Source: Sphingobacterium alkalisoli
GTDB lineage: Bacteria; Bacteroidota; Bacteroidia; Sphingobacteriales; Sphingobacteriaceae
Length of the DNA stretch: 64,000 nt
Reading direction: 5' to 3'
Assembly: GCF_005049105.1 (NCBI RefSeq)
Contig: NZ_SUKA01000008.1
Span: 124,001 to 188,000 of the forward strand
Part shown: piece by piece, positions 40,991-50,883 of the stretch
How the letters are laid out: each line of letters begins with the position of its first letter
How positions within the stretch are numbered: the stretch's first letter is position 1
Program-made: the position numbers and the translations under genes
The notes under the pieces: model-generated
What the model was told of the DNA's origin: nothing
The model's input: only the letters and a program-made list of their open reading frames with translations
Databases searched by the model: none

Positions 40991-43021
40991 TTATCCGAAG
41001 CGATCAGTGTACATTTTTTCCAATGCAAACATTTCATCCCGCAATTTAGCCGCTTCCAAAAAGTCCATGTCTTTAGCGGCTTTTTCCATCCGCTTACGCA
41101 CTGTGTCCACTGCCTTTTTCATATCCTTCTCACTCATATACTCCATCAAAGGATCTGCAGCCAGTATCGAACCTGCATCCGGCTCGACATAGGCTTTTGC
41201 CTCTCCCGGTTTGTAATCAGCCACAGAAGTCTGTTCGAGGATTTCTTCACGCGTCTTACCCACCGTACGTGGTGTAATGCCATGTTCTTGGTTGTAATCC
41301 ATCTGCTTATCTCTTCGTCGGTTTGTTTCCTCTATGGTAATACGCATACTCTCTGTCACTTTATCCGCATACATAATTACACGTCCTTTATCGTTACGAG
41401 CGGCGCGACCTATCGTTTGGATAAGTGAGCGTTCGGAACGCAAGAACCCTTCCTTATCCGCATCCAAAATGGCAACTAACGTCACCTCCGGTAAATCTAA
41501 GCCTTCCCTTAGAAGATTGACCCCGACTAATACATCAAACTCACCGAGTCGTAATCCTCTTAAAATCTCTACCCGTTCCAACGTTTTAATTTCTGAATGG
41601 ATATAACGTACCTTTATATTAAGCCGACTCATGTATTTTGTCAGTTCCTCGGCCATCCGCTTTGTTAATGTAGTCGCCAAAATCCGCCCCCCTTCTTTGA
41701 TCGCTCTATCGACCTCTTCAAGAAAATCATCAACCTGATTCACCGCAGGCTTTATCTCAATAATAGGATCTAATAAACCTGTCGGGCGGATTACCTGCTC
41801 CACCACTACCCCTTCGGTCTGTTGTAATTCATAGTCTCCTGGCGTAGCCGATACATAAATAGTTTGATTCGTTAATGATTCAAATTCGGGAAAGTTTAAC
41901 GGTCTGTTATCGAGTGCAGCGGGTAACCGGAACCCGTACTCAACCAAGGAAATTTTACGCGAACGATCCCCACCATACATCGCGCGAAGCTGCGGTAAGG
42001 TGACGTGACTTTCGTCGATAACCAACAAATAATCTTCGGGAAAGTAATCTAGCAAACAGAAGGGTCTCATGCCGGGTTGTCTACCGTCAAAAAATCGTGA
42101 ATAGTTTTCAATCCCCGAACAGTACCCGAGTTCGCGCATCATCTCTAGATCGTAGTTTACACGCTCTTCAAGCCGCTTGGCCTCCAGCATTTTCCCTTCT
42201 TCTTCCAATTGTGTTTTACGCTGCACCAATTCGTCCTGTATTCTCCAGATGGACTCCGTAAATTTCTCCTTAGGTGTCACAAATAAATTAGCTGGAAATA
42301 ACGACAGCGCCTCGTGTTTAGCCAATGTCTTGCCGCTACCTGGGTCGATTTCGCTTAGTTCGTCAATTTCGTCACCAAAAAATGATATACGATAAGCATG
42401 GTCAAGATAAGCAGGGAATATATCTACAGTATCACCTTTAACCCGAAAAGTTCCGCGTTTAAAATCCGTTGTAGTTCGGGAATACAGAATTTCCACTAGT
42501 TTATGCAGGAAAGCATTACGCGAAATGGTAGTTCCCACGCCAAATCTAAAAATAGAACGCGAGAAATCCTCTGGATTACCCATACCGTATATACAGGATA
42601 CAGAAGAAACCACAATCACATCTCTACGGCCCGACATAAGCGCAGATGTAGTTGCTAAACGCAACTTCTCTATTTCTTCGTTGATTGCCAAATCCTTCTC
42701 AATATATGTATTTGAAGAGGCTATAAAGGCTTCAGGTTGGTAGTAATCATAATAGGAAACAAAGTACTGAACAGAGTTTTCCGGGAAAAACTGCTTAAAC
42801 TCTCCATAAAGCTGCGCAGCTAACGTCTTATTGTGACTTAATATCAATGTCGGCTTTTGGGTTTGTTGAATCACGTTGGCAACCGTGAATGTTTTACCAG
42901 ATCCGGTTACCCCTAATAACGTTTGATAATGTTCTCCTTCATTCACGCCTGCCACTAATTCCTTGATGGCCTGCGGTTGATCCCCCGTAGGCTTATACTC
43001 AGATGTTAATTGAAACTCCAT
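40991..43021 (-). CDS. uvrB: UvrABC excinuclease subunit B
   Basis: A 676-residue nucleotide-excision repair helicase-like protein. Walker A GVTGSGKT (about 39-46), the beta-hairpin region YYDYYQPEAFI (about 91-101) that probes DNA damage, DESHVTLPQ (Walker B), helicase motif VI (QTIGRAARN) and the C-terminal UVR domain (about 635-670) that binds UvrC. Length is normal. upp is divergent upstream, with no obvious SOS box that I could recognise. Confidence 0.96.
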   Translation of the reverse strand: MEFQLTSEYKPTGDQPQAIKELVAGVNEGEHYQTLLGVTGSGKTFTVANVIQQTQKPTLILSHNKTLAAQLYGEFKQFFPENSVQYFVSYYDYYQPEAFIASSNTYIEKDLAINEEIEKLRLATTSALMSGRRDVIVVSSVSCIYGMGNPEDFSRSIFRFGVGTTISRNAFLHKLVEILYSRTTTDFKRGTFRVKGDTVDIFPAYLDHAYRISFFGDEIDELSEIDPGSGKTLAKHEALSLFPANLFVTPKEKFTESIWRIQDELVQRKTQLEEEGKMLEAKRLEERVNYDLEMMRELGYCSGIENYSRFFDGRQPGMRPFCLLDYFPEDYLLVIDESHVTLPQLRAMYGGDRSRKISLVEYGFRLPAALDNRPLNFPEFESLTNQTIYVSATPGDYELQQTEGVVVEQVIRPTGLLDPIIEIKPAVNQVDDFLEEVDRAIKEGGRILATTLTKRMAEELTKYMSRLNIKVRYIHSEIKTLERVEILRGLRLGEFDVLVGVNLLREGLDLPEVTLVAILDADKEGFLRSERSLIQTIGRAARNDKGRVIMYADKVTESMRITIEETNRRRDKQMDYNQEHGITPRTVGKTREEILEQTSVADYKPGEAKAYVEPDAGSILAADPLMEYMSEKDMKKAVDTVRKRMEKAAKDMDFLEAAKLRDEMFALEKMYTDRFG

Positions 43022-43149
43022 ATTACTTCGTGAAATGTAAACTTACTAAAAATGTTCGTCTTCTTATTATTCCATACAATAATGTCGCCTGAAATAAACA
43101 TTCAATGATATTTTTTTGTTAAATTGGTAGAAATTAAAATCCGTACGCT

Positions 43150-43797
43150 ATGATAAACATTCTCACCCAACACAACAGCATAGCTAATCATTTTTTAGCC
43201 GAATTGCGCGATGTCCATATACAACAGGATAGATTACGCTTTCGTAAAAACTTAGAACGCATAGGTGAGCTAATGGCCTATGAAATCAGCAAAACATTTC
43301 AATATGAGCTTCAGGAAGTAGAAACACCCTTAGGTTTTGCCAAGACACAACAACTCGTCGATTACCCCGTTCTTACCACCATTATTCGTGCAGGTTTACC
43401 ATTTCATCAAGGATTCTTAAATGTATTTGATAAAGCTGATAGTGGTTTCATAGCGGCATATCGACATACCAAAAAAAGTGGTGAATTTGAAGTTCATAAA
43501 AAATACCTCAACACCCCAAATTTAGACGACAAGATCGTCATTATGGCAGATCCAATGCTGGCCACTGGAAGAACGCTCGTCTTGTGCTGTAAAGAGCTTT
43601 TGGCAGAATACAATATCAAAGAACTTCATATTGCTGCCATCATTGCATCTGAAGAAGGTATTCAACATGTAAGGGCCTTTGTACCTGAAGCACAAATTTG
43701 GATAGGTGACGTCGACAACGAATTGACCAGTAAGTCCTACATTGTACCAGGTCTGGGCGACGCGGGAGATTTAGCATACGGCATTAAGGAAGACTAA
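43150..43797 (+). CDS. upp: Uracil phosphoribosyltransferase
   Basis: A 215-residue cytoplasmic enzyme making UMP from uracil and PRPP. PRPP-binding loop at about 136-147, ADPMLATGRTLV. The uracil-binding C-terminal part has VPGLGDAGDLAYG (about 198-210), the usual family signature. The N-terminal flexible hood (about 75-115) includes RAGLPFHQGFL. Length is normal. It is divergent from uvrB. Confidence 0.94.
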   Translation: MINILTQHNSIANHFLAELRDVHIQQDRLRFRKNLERIGELMAYEISKTFQYELQEVETPLGFAKTQQLVDYPVLTTIIRAGLPFHQGFLNVFDKADSGFIAAYRHTKKSGEFEVHKKYLNTPNLDDKIVIMADPMLATGRTLVLCCKELLAEYNIKELHIAAIIASEEGIQHVRAFVPEAQIWIGDVDNELTSKSYIVPGLGDAGDLAYGIKED

Positions 43798-43919
43798 AAA
43801 TAAGTTTGCTCAGCCAATTTGGAGTTTATAAAACCGATTGGGAAGCAGTAAAAAATTAATATGTAATTAACACAAAATGAACAATATAACTTTAAATTTA
43901 ACACATAAAAAACAACGTT

Positions 43920-44393
43920 ATGGAATGGCACAAATACAATGGCGAAGTCATACGGATTCCGATCAACGAAGCTGTTGAGGACATCATAAGTAGAGAAGCA
44001 CATGTAGGCAACAAGCTCAAGGTTTACATAGGAACCGATTCTCAGGTAAAACGAGGAATTGTTGAGTTTGCAACCGTCATCGTTTTCTTACGTGAACACA
44101 AAGGAGGGTTTATGTTTATCCAAAGAGACAAAAAACCTCACCGAATGAGTATTAAAGAACGGATGCTCATAGAGGTACAAAAATCGATAGAAATCGCCTA
44201 TCACCTCTGCCCTCTCCTTGACCAATATCACATCGACCTCGAAGTCCACGCCGACATCAACACCAACCCGAATTTTCAATCCAATGTAGCGCTAAAAGAA
44301 GCGATGGGTTACATTATGGGCATGGGATTTATTTTCAAGGCCAAACCCGAGTCCTTTGCTAGTACAGCCTGTGCCAACAGGGTAGTACAATAA
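43920..44393 (+). CDS. YkuK-like (DUF458) ribonuclease H-like protein
   Basis: 157 residues with an RNase H-like fold layout. Strand 1 is KVYIGTDSQVKRG (about 40-52, with the first Asp), a middle strand is ATVIVFLREHKGG, a later strand is IDLEVHADINTNPN (about 103-116), and KPESFASTACANRVV closes the chain. The family is named from Bacillus YkuK; function is not established. It is cytoplasmic, with normal length, 122 bp after upp. Confidence 0.82.
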   Translation: MEWHKYNGEVIRIPINEAVEDIISREAHVGNKLKVYIGTDSQVKRGIVEFATVIVFLREHKGGFMFIQRDKKPHRMSIKERMLIEVQKSIEIAYHLCPLLDQYHIDLEVHADINTNPNFQSNVALKEAMGYIMGMGFIFKAKPESFASTACANRVVQ

Positions 44394-44529
44394 GCAAACG
44401 CTCGGCCTCTTCTTCTTACATGCTTATCTTTAATTGTAATAACAATTGAAGCATGGCTTCTTCACCCCCTAAAAATCCTCCTATACCAAAATCTTTCAAA
44501 AGCAAAATTTTCAGTATTATTGTTCACAT

Positions 44530-45072
44530 ATGAACGATACGGAAAAAAAACTATTGAAAATAGCCGTAGTAGGGCCCGAATCCACAGGGAAATCAACGAT
44601 AGCTCGCTATTTAGCCGAACAATACGATACGGTTTGTGTACCCGAATATGCGCGATACTATTGTAAAAATCTTCACAATAATTACACGTTACAAGATGAA
44701 GTTAATATGTTTTATGGGCAAATCGCGCTAGAAGAAGCCCTAATCCCTCTTTGCCGTAACAATATCATGGTAGCAGATGTCACGATCATGACAATAAAGA
44801 TATGGTGCGACCACCTTTTTGGAAATACACCTCCAGAAGTTAAAAACGAAATTTCCCGAAGACATTATGACTTTTATCTTCTGATGGACATCGATCTGCC
44901 CTGGCAGGATGATCCATTACGGGATTTCCCTGATCAACGTGAACATTTTATGGAAGTATGGAAACGGGAGCTGGAAGATTTGAAAGCGAAATATGCAATA
45001 GTATCCGGTTTGGGTGATGAACGTCTAGAAAAAGGTCTTGTTCTACTAAAAAACAGCCTTGCTTCTCAGTAG
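44530..45072 (+). CDS. NadR-like P-loop kinase (nicotinamide riboside kinase type)
   Basis: 180 residues. Walker A is GPESTGKSTIARYLA (about 15-29). YARYYCKN (about 41-48) and the DEVNMFYGQIALEEALI region match the AAA_28/NadR kinase domain that phosphorylates nicotinamide riboside to NMN. The central DVTIMTIKIW and LLMDIDLPWQDDPLRDF are typical. The adenylyltransferase and DNA-binding domains of full NadR are absent, as usual in Bacteroidota. A PnuC-type transporter is often next door but is not seen here. A terminator overlaps its last codons. Confidence 0.82.
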   Translation: MNDTEKKLLKIAVVGPESTGKSTIARYLAEQYDTVCVPEYARYYCKNLHNNYTLQDEVNMFYGQIALEEALIPLCRNNIMVADVTIMTIKIWCDHLFGNTPPEVKNEISRRHYDFYLLMDIDLPWQDDPLRDFPDQREHFMEVWKRELEDLKAKYAIVSGLGDERLEKGLVLLKNSLASQ

Positions 45073-45088
45073 AACAAGGCTGTTTTTA
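45047..45088. terminator. Bidirectional terminator between NadR-like gene and ahcY
   Basis: AAAAACAGCCTTG (45047-45059) pairs with CAAGGCTGTTTTT (45074-45086). The left arm is inside the end of the NadR-like gene. A and T runs flank both sides, so it also serves ahcY. Confidence 0.85.
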
Positions 45089-45121
45089 TTTAGCGACTAT
45101 GCGTTCAAATCTGGCACAGAC

Positions 45122-46438
45122 TTAGTATCTGTAGGCATCTGATTTGAAAGGTCCATCTACCGACACCCCAATGTAAGCTGCCTGATCTTCGGTTAATGTA
45201 TCCAACTCTACACCAATATGTGCTAAATGAAGGCGAGCTACCTTCTCATCAAGATGCTTAGGCAACGTGTATACTTTGTTTTCATAAGCTGCTGTATTCG
45301 TCCAGATTTCTAACTGTGCAAGCGTCTGATTCGTAAACGAATTAGACATGACAAAAGATGGATGACCTGTAGCACAACCTAAATTAACCAAGCGGCCCTC
45401 CGCTAATAAAATAATATCTTTCCCATCGATAGTGTATTTATCTACTTGAGGTTTGATCTCAATTTTGGTGTCGCCGTAGTTGGAATTAAGCCAAGCCACA
45501 TCAATTTCATTGTCGAAGTGCCCTATGTTACAAACTACTGCTTTATCTTTCATTGCCTTGAAATGTTCCGCGCGGACAATATCTTTGTTACCTGTAGTAG
45601 TTACGATAATATTCGCCTCCTTTACCGCATCTGCGAACTTTTTCACTTCAAAGCCTTCCATTGCTGCCTGCAATGCACATATCGGATCGATTTCAGTTAC
45701 GATTACACGCACACCCGCAGAACGTAATGACTCTGCAGATCCCTTTCCAACGTCTCCATACCCCGCTACTACAGCCACTTTGCCTGCTAACATTAAGTCT
45801 GTTGCGCGACGGATCGCATCTACTAAGGATTCACGACATCCGTATTTATTATCGAATTTAGATTTCGTCACCGAATCATTGACATTAATAGCAGGTAAAT
45901 GCAGTGTACCGTTTTTCATCCGCTCATACAGACGGTGTACACCTGTTGTGGTTTCTTCGGACAAACCCTTAATCCCATCAATTAATTCAGGAAATTTATC
46001 GAACACCATATTTGTCAGATCTCCACCATCATCCAAGATCATATTTAAGGGCTGACGTTCTTCACCGAAAAACAATGTTTGCTCGATACACCAGTTGAAC
46101 TCCTCTTCCGTCAATCCCTTCCAGGCGTAAACCGGAATACCAGCAGCAGCAATAGCAGCAGCAGCGTGATCTTGCGTCGAAAAAATATTACATGAAGACC
46201 AGCTTACATCTGCCCCTAATTCAACCAAGGTTTCGATTAATACAGCGGTTTGAATTGTCATGTGAAGACACCCAGCAATGCGCGCACCTTTTAATGGCTT
46301 CGCTGCACCAAATTCTGCACGCAAACTCATTAGCCCGGGCATTTCTGCTTCAGCCAATTCTATTTCTTTTCGCCCCCACTCTGCTAGAGAGATTTCTTTT
46401 ACTTTGTAAGGAACGTAAGTAGTTTCTAATGATGACAT
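45122..46438 (-). CDS. ahcY: Adenosylhomocysteinase (SAH hydrolase)
   Basis: A 438-residue NAD-dependent enzyme that splits S-adenosylhomocysteine into adenosine and homocysteine in the methyl cycle. Features: CLHMTIQTAVLIETL (substrate domain, about 57-71), DDGGDLTNM, NVNDSVTKSKFDNKYG (about 190-205), the Rossmann loop GYGDVGKGSAESLR (about 224-237), GHPSFVMSNSF, and the conserved C-terminus DGPFKSDAYRY. Length is normal. Promoter visible at 46467-46496. No SAH riboswitch could be recognised in the short leader. Confidence 0.96.
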   Translation of the reverse strand: MSSLETTYVPYKVKEISLAEWGRKEIELAEAEMPGLMSLRAEFGAAKPLKGARIAGCLHMTIQTAVLIETLVELGADVSWSSCNIFSTQDHAAAAIAAAGIPVYAWKGLTEEEFNWCIEQTLFFGEERQPLNMILDDGGDLTNMVFDKFPELIDGIKGLSEETTTGVHRLYERMKNGTLHLPAINVNDSVTKSKFDNKYGCRESLVDAIRRATDLMLAGKVAVVAGYGDVGKGSAESLRSAGVRVIVTEIDPICALQAAMEGFEVKKFADAVKEANIIVTTTGNKDIVRAEHFKAMKDKAVVCNIGHFDNEIDVAWLNSNYGDTKIEIKPQVDKYTIDGKDIILLAEGRLVNLGCATGHPSFVMSNSFTNQTLAQLEIWTNTAAYENKVYTLPKHLDEKVARLHLAHIGVELDTLTEDQAAYIGVSVDGPFKSDAYRY

Positions 46439-46466
46439 AATGTATTCGTTAAATATTTTAGAAAGG

Positions 46467-46496
46467 CAAAATTACTTGAAACACACACCATTTCAA
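46467..46496 (-). promoter_or_regulatory. Promoter of ahcY
   Basis: On the reverse strand TTG (46496-46494), 19-bp spacer, TAATTTTG (46474-46467), 28 bases upstream of the ATG. Confidence 0.7.
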
Positions 46497-46548
46497 AACA
46501 TTCCACTTGCTTTCTTCACAAAATTGACATTATCTTGAGGATATTACC

Positions 46549-46579
46549 TTGACCAACGACTCACAAACTCCTATCTTTG
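46549..46579 (+). promoter_or_regulatory. Promoter of the bacilliredoxin gene
   Basis: TTG (46549-46551), 20-bp spacer, TATCTTTG (46572-46579), a full match to the phylum consensus, about 87 bases upstream of the start codon, implying a leader of about 80 bases. Confidence 0.75.
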
Positions 46580-46666
46580 TATTAGGTATCCATGATGAAG
46601 TAATATAAAACGTTGAATGTGATATCCTGATAATTTTTAAATGTTGACTTTTTAATTTAATAGAAG

Positions 46667-47077
46667 ATGTATCCAGAATATTTAGTAGCTCCTATGCGTC
46701 AAGAATTAGTAGACGCAGGATTTCAAGAGTTGAAGACCACTGAAGAAGTTGATTCTGCAATCCCTTCGGAAGGAACGGTTTTCGTAGTGGTCAATTCGGT
46801 ATGCGGATGTGCTGCAGCCAACGCACGTCCAGCGGTTAAAGCAGCTGTTAAAAACGAAAAACATCCCGATAAGTTAGTCACTGTATTCGCAGGAATGGAA
46901 AAAGACGCTGTCGATAAAGCCCGTCAATACATGCTGCCTTATCCACCATCTTCTCCAGCGATGGCTTTATTTAAAGATGGTCAATTGGTACATATGATTG
47001 AAAGGCATATGATTGAAGGTCGTCCTGCACAAATGATCGCAGACAACCTTGTTGCCGCGTTTGACGAATATTGTTAA
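46667..47077 (+). CDS. BrxA/BrxB-family bacilliredoxin
   Basis: A 136-residue thioredoxin-fold protein with the CGC active site (Cys46-Gly-Cys48 in NSVCGCAAANARPA), the family signature. It starts MYPEYLVAPMRQEL like Bacillus YphP/BrxA. In Firmicutes it removes bacillithiol from S-bacillithiolated proteins; Bacteroidota often make bacillithiol too, so the role is plausible. It is cytoplasmic, with its own promoter and terminator. Confidence 0.9.
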   Translation: MYPEYLVAPMRQELVDAGFQELKTTEEVDSAIPSEGTVFVVVNSVCGCAAANARPAVKAAVKNEKHPDKLVTVFAGMEKDAVDKARQYMLPYPPSSPAMALFKDGQLVHMIERHMIEGRPAQMIADNLVAAFDEYC

Positions 47078-47102
47078 TCAATACATTTTGGTTTTTTGAA
47101 TT

Positions 47103-47140
47103 TAATAGGCGTCTCGACTTTTGAGACGCCTATTTTTTTA
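47103..47140 (+). terminator. Intrinsic terminator after bacilliredoxin
   Basis: AATAGGCGTCTC (47103-47114) pairs perfectly with GAGACGCCTATT (47123-47134), followed by a T run. Confidence 0.9.
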
Positions 47141-47206
47141 GTATTTCTAGAAAATCTTACAGAAAATATATTCACTTTATACCTTATTTAACCGCAACTT
47201 CTAAAC

Positions 47207-49864
47207 TTACTTTAGTTTTAGTTTTAACTGATGCCTTCCAGCCACTAATTTTATCAGATCACGACTACCTTCAACATTTTCAGGAGGATAGAATGTCGCG
47301 CTGGAATTGGCAGGAATCTGTACTTCATAGACAACCGTTTTTTTATTCCTTTTCCAGCTGGAGATAATCTCCCCGTAGGGTGAGCGATGCGTAATTTCCG
47401 ATTGATCCAATCCATTTGGAAATATAGGCTGAAGCAAAATATTCTTAAATCCTGGTTGAGCTGGATCCGGCAGAATACCTCCTATCGATTTAAAGAACCA
47501 GCCTCCTATTTCCCCAAACATCATATGGTTATCCGAGATGTCTCTTTTAGCGTCTAGGTCCCAGTTTTCGAGCAATGTCGTTGCTCCATTCACAACCCAC
47601 CATCCCCAGGATGGATAGGTCTCCTGTACCGCTACCTTGTATGCAGTCTCCCCATATCCATTGTTTTTCAGTGCATTCAACAAGGCCTTTGCGCCCAACA
47701 CACCTACATCGAGATGAAAATTAGTTTCTTCTACTTTTTTGTTCAGATTAGCGGCTACCTTAGCCTTTATATCTTCCGGAACAATCCCCCAATGTAATGG
47801 CACACTCAATTCAGTCTGTGTTCCATCAGCATATATTCCGGTTTCATAATTTAGGAATTTTCGATTAATGGCATCTTTGATTTTTTTGCAAAGCGCATCA
47901 TATTTTTTATAATCCTCCTCCTTGCCAAACAGTTTTGCTGCCGAAGCCAAAATAGTGGCATCGACATAAAAGTAAACAGATGAGGTGAGCTCCAGATTGG
48001 ATTGTGCCTTTACAGGTACCCAGTCGCCCCGTCCAAACGTCGTCAGTCCTCCTGGACTGATACGTTCTACATAATCGACATACCGTTTTATATTTTCATA
48101 GCAATCTGCTAAAAGCCTGCTATCGCCATAGAACAGATACACCTGCCAGGGAATAATGGCGATCGTACTCGTCCAATCCAACCCGTTTGCGGTGCCATAT
48201 CCCCACCCGCCGGTCGGAATAATATCGGGCAATACTCCATTCGGTTGCTGCTCATCGCGATGGTCTGCCAACCATTTTTCATACACGGTGATACCATCAA
48301 AATTATATAATGCTGTCTCAATCGCCAGATGCCCGTCGCCCGTCCATCCGTTTTTTTCTCGTTGCGGACAATCAGTCGGATAACCCATCAAGTTAGATAG
48401 ATAGGCATTATTTGTGACTTTCCAAAGATCGTTCACCAATGGAGAAGAGGTATTGCCCCGACCTACCGGATCCACATCACTGTGCATAAAATAAGCAGTT
48501 AGATTCGATTCATCGAGTACGATGGGATTACTGCTGGTGATTTCCACATAGCGGAAGCCCTTATAGTTGAAGGTGGGCATAAATTCATCTTCCTTCTCCC
48601 CGCTAAGTGTGACAACATCGGTCTGAAATGGATCTTTCTCTTTATCTCCGCGATAATATACATCGATATTGGACATATCCAATCGACCGTTTTCATAAAG
48701 GCGCTCGCCATGCTTTATCCTCAGTACGGTTCCCTCAGGCCCCTTCACATTTATACGGGTAACGCCTGCCATATTCTGTCCCATGTCAAAAACATAGGTC
48801 TTCTCATCAAATTTCTTTATGGATGCCGCACGGTAGCTTTTCACTAAGCGGATAGGTACAGTCTGCTGTGATACAATATGATTCGAAGGGGCACTTCGGT
48901 ATCGAACACCATGCCATTTCCCATCATCGAAATCCGGTTTGTCCCAGCCATCCTGCTCCAAGCGTGCATCGTAGTGTTCACCTGTATATATGTTATTCGA
49001 TGTAATCGGTCCAGATGATGTTTTCCAATCACGTTCCGACACAATGGTTTCTTCAGTTCCATCCGTATAGACTATGCGAAGGTCTAAACAAAATGCCGGC
49101 CTTGCCCGCCACGGTGCATTGTGAAAATCCCAGACGGCAAGCGGTTGGTGGTTGTACCAACCATTCCCCAAAACTACGCCGACCGCATTTTTGCCAGATT
49201 GAAGCTGGGTGGTCACGTCGTGCACTACATAGAGGGTACGTCTATCAAAACGGGTATACATCGGATCCAGTCGATGATCGCCTACTCGTTCGCCATTTAG
49301 GGAGAGCTCATATAATCCGGCTACTGCTATATATGCCCGGGCGGACTCGATCTTCTTTTTTACATCAAACTGCTTTCGGAAATAGGGTGCTTCTTTATGA
49401 TGGATATCCTGGTTATCGCTGATCCATGTTCCTTTCCAATTATTAGCATATAACATGCCCGTTTCAAAGATGGCTACGCCCGATGGTGTTGCCTTTCCAT
49501 CTTTATCCCATACGGTCACCTTCCAAAAGTACCGTGTCTGCGCTGCCAGCTTTTGTCCAGCATAGGACACGAGAATATCTGCTTTGGACTGTTTGCCGCT
49601 ATCCCAAATTCGCCCTTGGTTTTTAACAACTTTCATCGAGTCGGTATCCACAACTACTTGATAAGCTGTCTGTATAGCCCCTGGTCTATCATCGCAAAGC
49701 ATCCACATCAACCGGGGATTCTTTAGGTCTATCCCTATAGGATTAACTAGATGCTCGCATTTCAGCTGAATGGGTTCACCGTTTACTGGAAAACTCTTTC
49801 CATACAGAGTTGTATTTAACATTACCACGGCCAACAGAAAAATTTTTCTCATATTCATACACAA
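47207..49864 (-). CDS. GH78 alpha-L-rhamnosidase
   Basis: An 885-residue exported enzyme (signal peptide about residues 5-23). Domain order: N-terminal Ig-like domains (about 30-140 and 150-330, with LYELSLNGERVGDHRLDP), a concanavalin-like region (about 345-460), the (alpha/alpha)6 barrel (about 470-800), and a C-terminal beta domain. The signature DCPQREKNGWTGD (498-510) holds the catalytic acid candidate Glu503. It releases terminal alpha-L-rhamnose from plant polymers or glycosides. It stands alone next to the FecI-type locus, and could share its substrate source; that is a guess. Confidence 0.92.
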   Translation of the reverse strand: MCMNMRKIFLLAVVMLNTTLYGKSFPVNGEPIQLKCEHLVNPIGIDLKNPRLMWMLCDDRPGAIQTAYQVVVDTDSMKVVKNQGRIWDSGKQSKADILVSYAGQKLAAQTRYFWKVTVWDKDGKATPSGVAIFETGMLYANNWKGTWISDNQDIHHKEAPYFRKQFDVKKKIESARAYIAVAGLYELSLNGERVGDHRLDPMYTRFDRRTLYVVHDVTTQLQSGKNAVGVVLGNGWYNHQPLAVWDFHNAPWRARPAFCLDLRIVYTDGTEETIVSERDWKTSSGPITSNNIYTGEHYDARLEQDGWDKPDFDDGKWHGVRYRSAPSNHIVSQQTVPIRLVKSYRAASIKKFDEKTYVFDMGQNMAGVTRINVKGPEGTVLRIKHGERLYENGRLDMSNIDVYYRGDKEKDPFQTDVVTLSGEKEDEFMPTFNYKGFRYVEITSSNPIVLDESNLTAYFMHSDVDPVGRGNTSSPLVNDLWKVTNNAYLSNLMGYPTDCPQREKNGWTGDGHLAIETALYNFDGITVYEKWLADHRDEQQPNGVLPDIIPTGGWGYGTANGLDWTSTIAIIPWQVYLFYGDSRLLADCYENIKRYVDYVERISPGGLTTFGRGDWVPVKAQSNLELTSSVYFYVDATILASAAKLFGKEEDYKKYDALCKKIKDAINRKFLNYETGIYADGTQTELSVPLHWGIVPEDIKAKVAANLNKKVEETNFHLDVGVLGAKALLNALKNNGYGETAYKVAVQETYPSWGWWVVNGATTLLENWDLDAKRDISDNHMMFGEIGGWFFKSIGGILPDPAQPGFKNILLQPIFPNGLDQSEITHRSPYGEIISSWKRNKKTVVYEVQIPANSSATFYPPENVEGSRDLIKLVAGRHQLKLKLK

Positions 49865-50187
49865 TTACTTTTGCGATTCATTTCATTTTCAGAATAGTTG
49901 AATTCCTGTTCTGCTTTACAAAAATCAAGTTTTTTAAAAACCATATTGTTGAGTGCTGATCTTTAAAGTTAGGTTTTTTTAACAGAATTATTGGTTAAAA
50001 CTGCATTTCTATTCTACCATAAGGTGGATGGAAGAAAATACGCGGCTAAATCTGGCGGGTACGGTTTCCTAACACCGATCTAATTGGTTGATTGTTATTG
50101 TTAGCAAGCAATTTATCAAAAATGAAATATCAGTACGACGCGATATGACTTAACATATCCCTAACATTAAACTCTTAGATTTGCAAA
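49865..50187. other. Intergenic region between GH78 and the FecI-type sigma gene
   Basis: AT-rich divergent intergenic region of 323 bp. A TAGATTTG box (50176-50183) lies close to the sigma start but without a TTG at the right distance. I see no gene, repeat or clear hairpin in it. Confidence 0.5.
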
Positions 50188-50748
50188 GTGGTAAAGAGAA
50201 CCGATATACAGGAACAAGAACTTTTGCAGCGGCTTTCCGAGGGCGATACCGTTGCATTCGATCGGTTGTTCCTGACCTATTACCACGGACTTCTCCGTTA
50301 TGCAAAGAGCCTGATGCCCTATCCCAGCGATGCGGCGGAAGATATCGTGTGCAATATATTTGGACATCTGTGGGAACATCGCCTACGACTGAATATTTCC
50401 ACTTCCATCGCTGCATATCTCTACACCTCTGTAAAAAACAAGATACTAAGGGAAATCAACAGGGATAAGTTATACGAACGAACAACTGATCGTACAGAAC
50501 ATATCGATATTGCCGATAGTATCCACTACGAACCGGACAATATTTTACAGTATAAGCAACTGGACGAACGTATCAGAGATCTGATCAACAAACTACCGCA
50601 ACGCACAAAAATGGTATTCTTGATGAACAGGAATGACAAACTGACCTACGATGAAATAGCAGTATTATTGGATATCTCCATCCATTCTGTAAAAACACAC
50701 ATGTACCGTGCGTTATTGTTTTTAAAGAGCAGTGTTTATATTAAATAA
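50188..50748 (+). CDS. FecI-like ECF sigma factor
   Basis: 186 residues. Region 2 lies at about 10-80 (LLQRLSEGDTVAFDRLFLTY, PYPSDAAEDIVCNIFGHLWE) and region 4 at about 125-180 (KLPQRTKMVFLMNRNDKLTY, DEIAVLLDISIHSVKTHMYR). This is the RpoE/FecI-type sigma-70 seen with FecR and TonB receptors in Bacteroidota. It starts at GTG 50188; a start a few codons later cannot be excluded because of the TAGATTTG box nearby. The anti-sigma gene follows by 135 bp. It probably drives the receptor operon when the receptor is loaded. Confidence 0.9.
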   Translation: MVKRTDIQEQELLQRLSEGDTVAFDRLFLTYYHGLLRYAKSLMPYPSDAAEDIVCNIFGHLWEHRLRLNISTSIAAYLYTSVKNKILREINRDKLYERTTDRTEHIDIADSIHYEPDNILQYKQLDERIRDLINKLPQRTKMVFLMNRNDKLTYDEIAVLLDISIHSVKTHMYRALLFLKSSVYIK

Positions 50749-50883
50749 ATACATCCTTAACTTTTTGTTCATAAAACACCTCTTCATGTTATCTTTCTGT
50801 TAATCTTCATTTTTATTGTAAGGAGATAGAGCGGCCTGTGGCTCTTCGTATATAGTAGCCAGAAAATGGCATAGCTAGATACT

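Noticed and set aside
46439..46666. SAH or SAM riboswitch upstream of ahcY
   Set aside because: The promoter lies only 28 bases from the start codon, leaving too short a leader for a known riboswitch.
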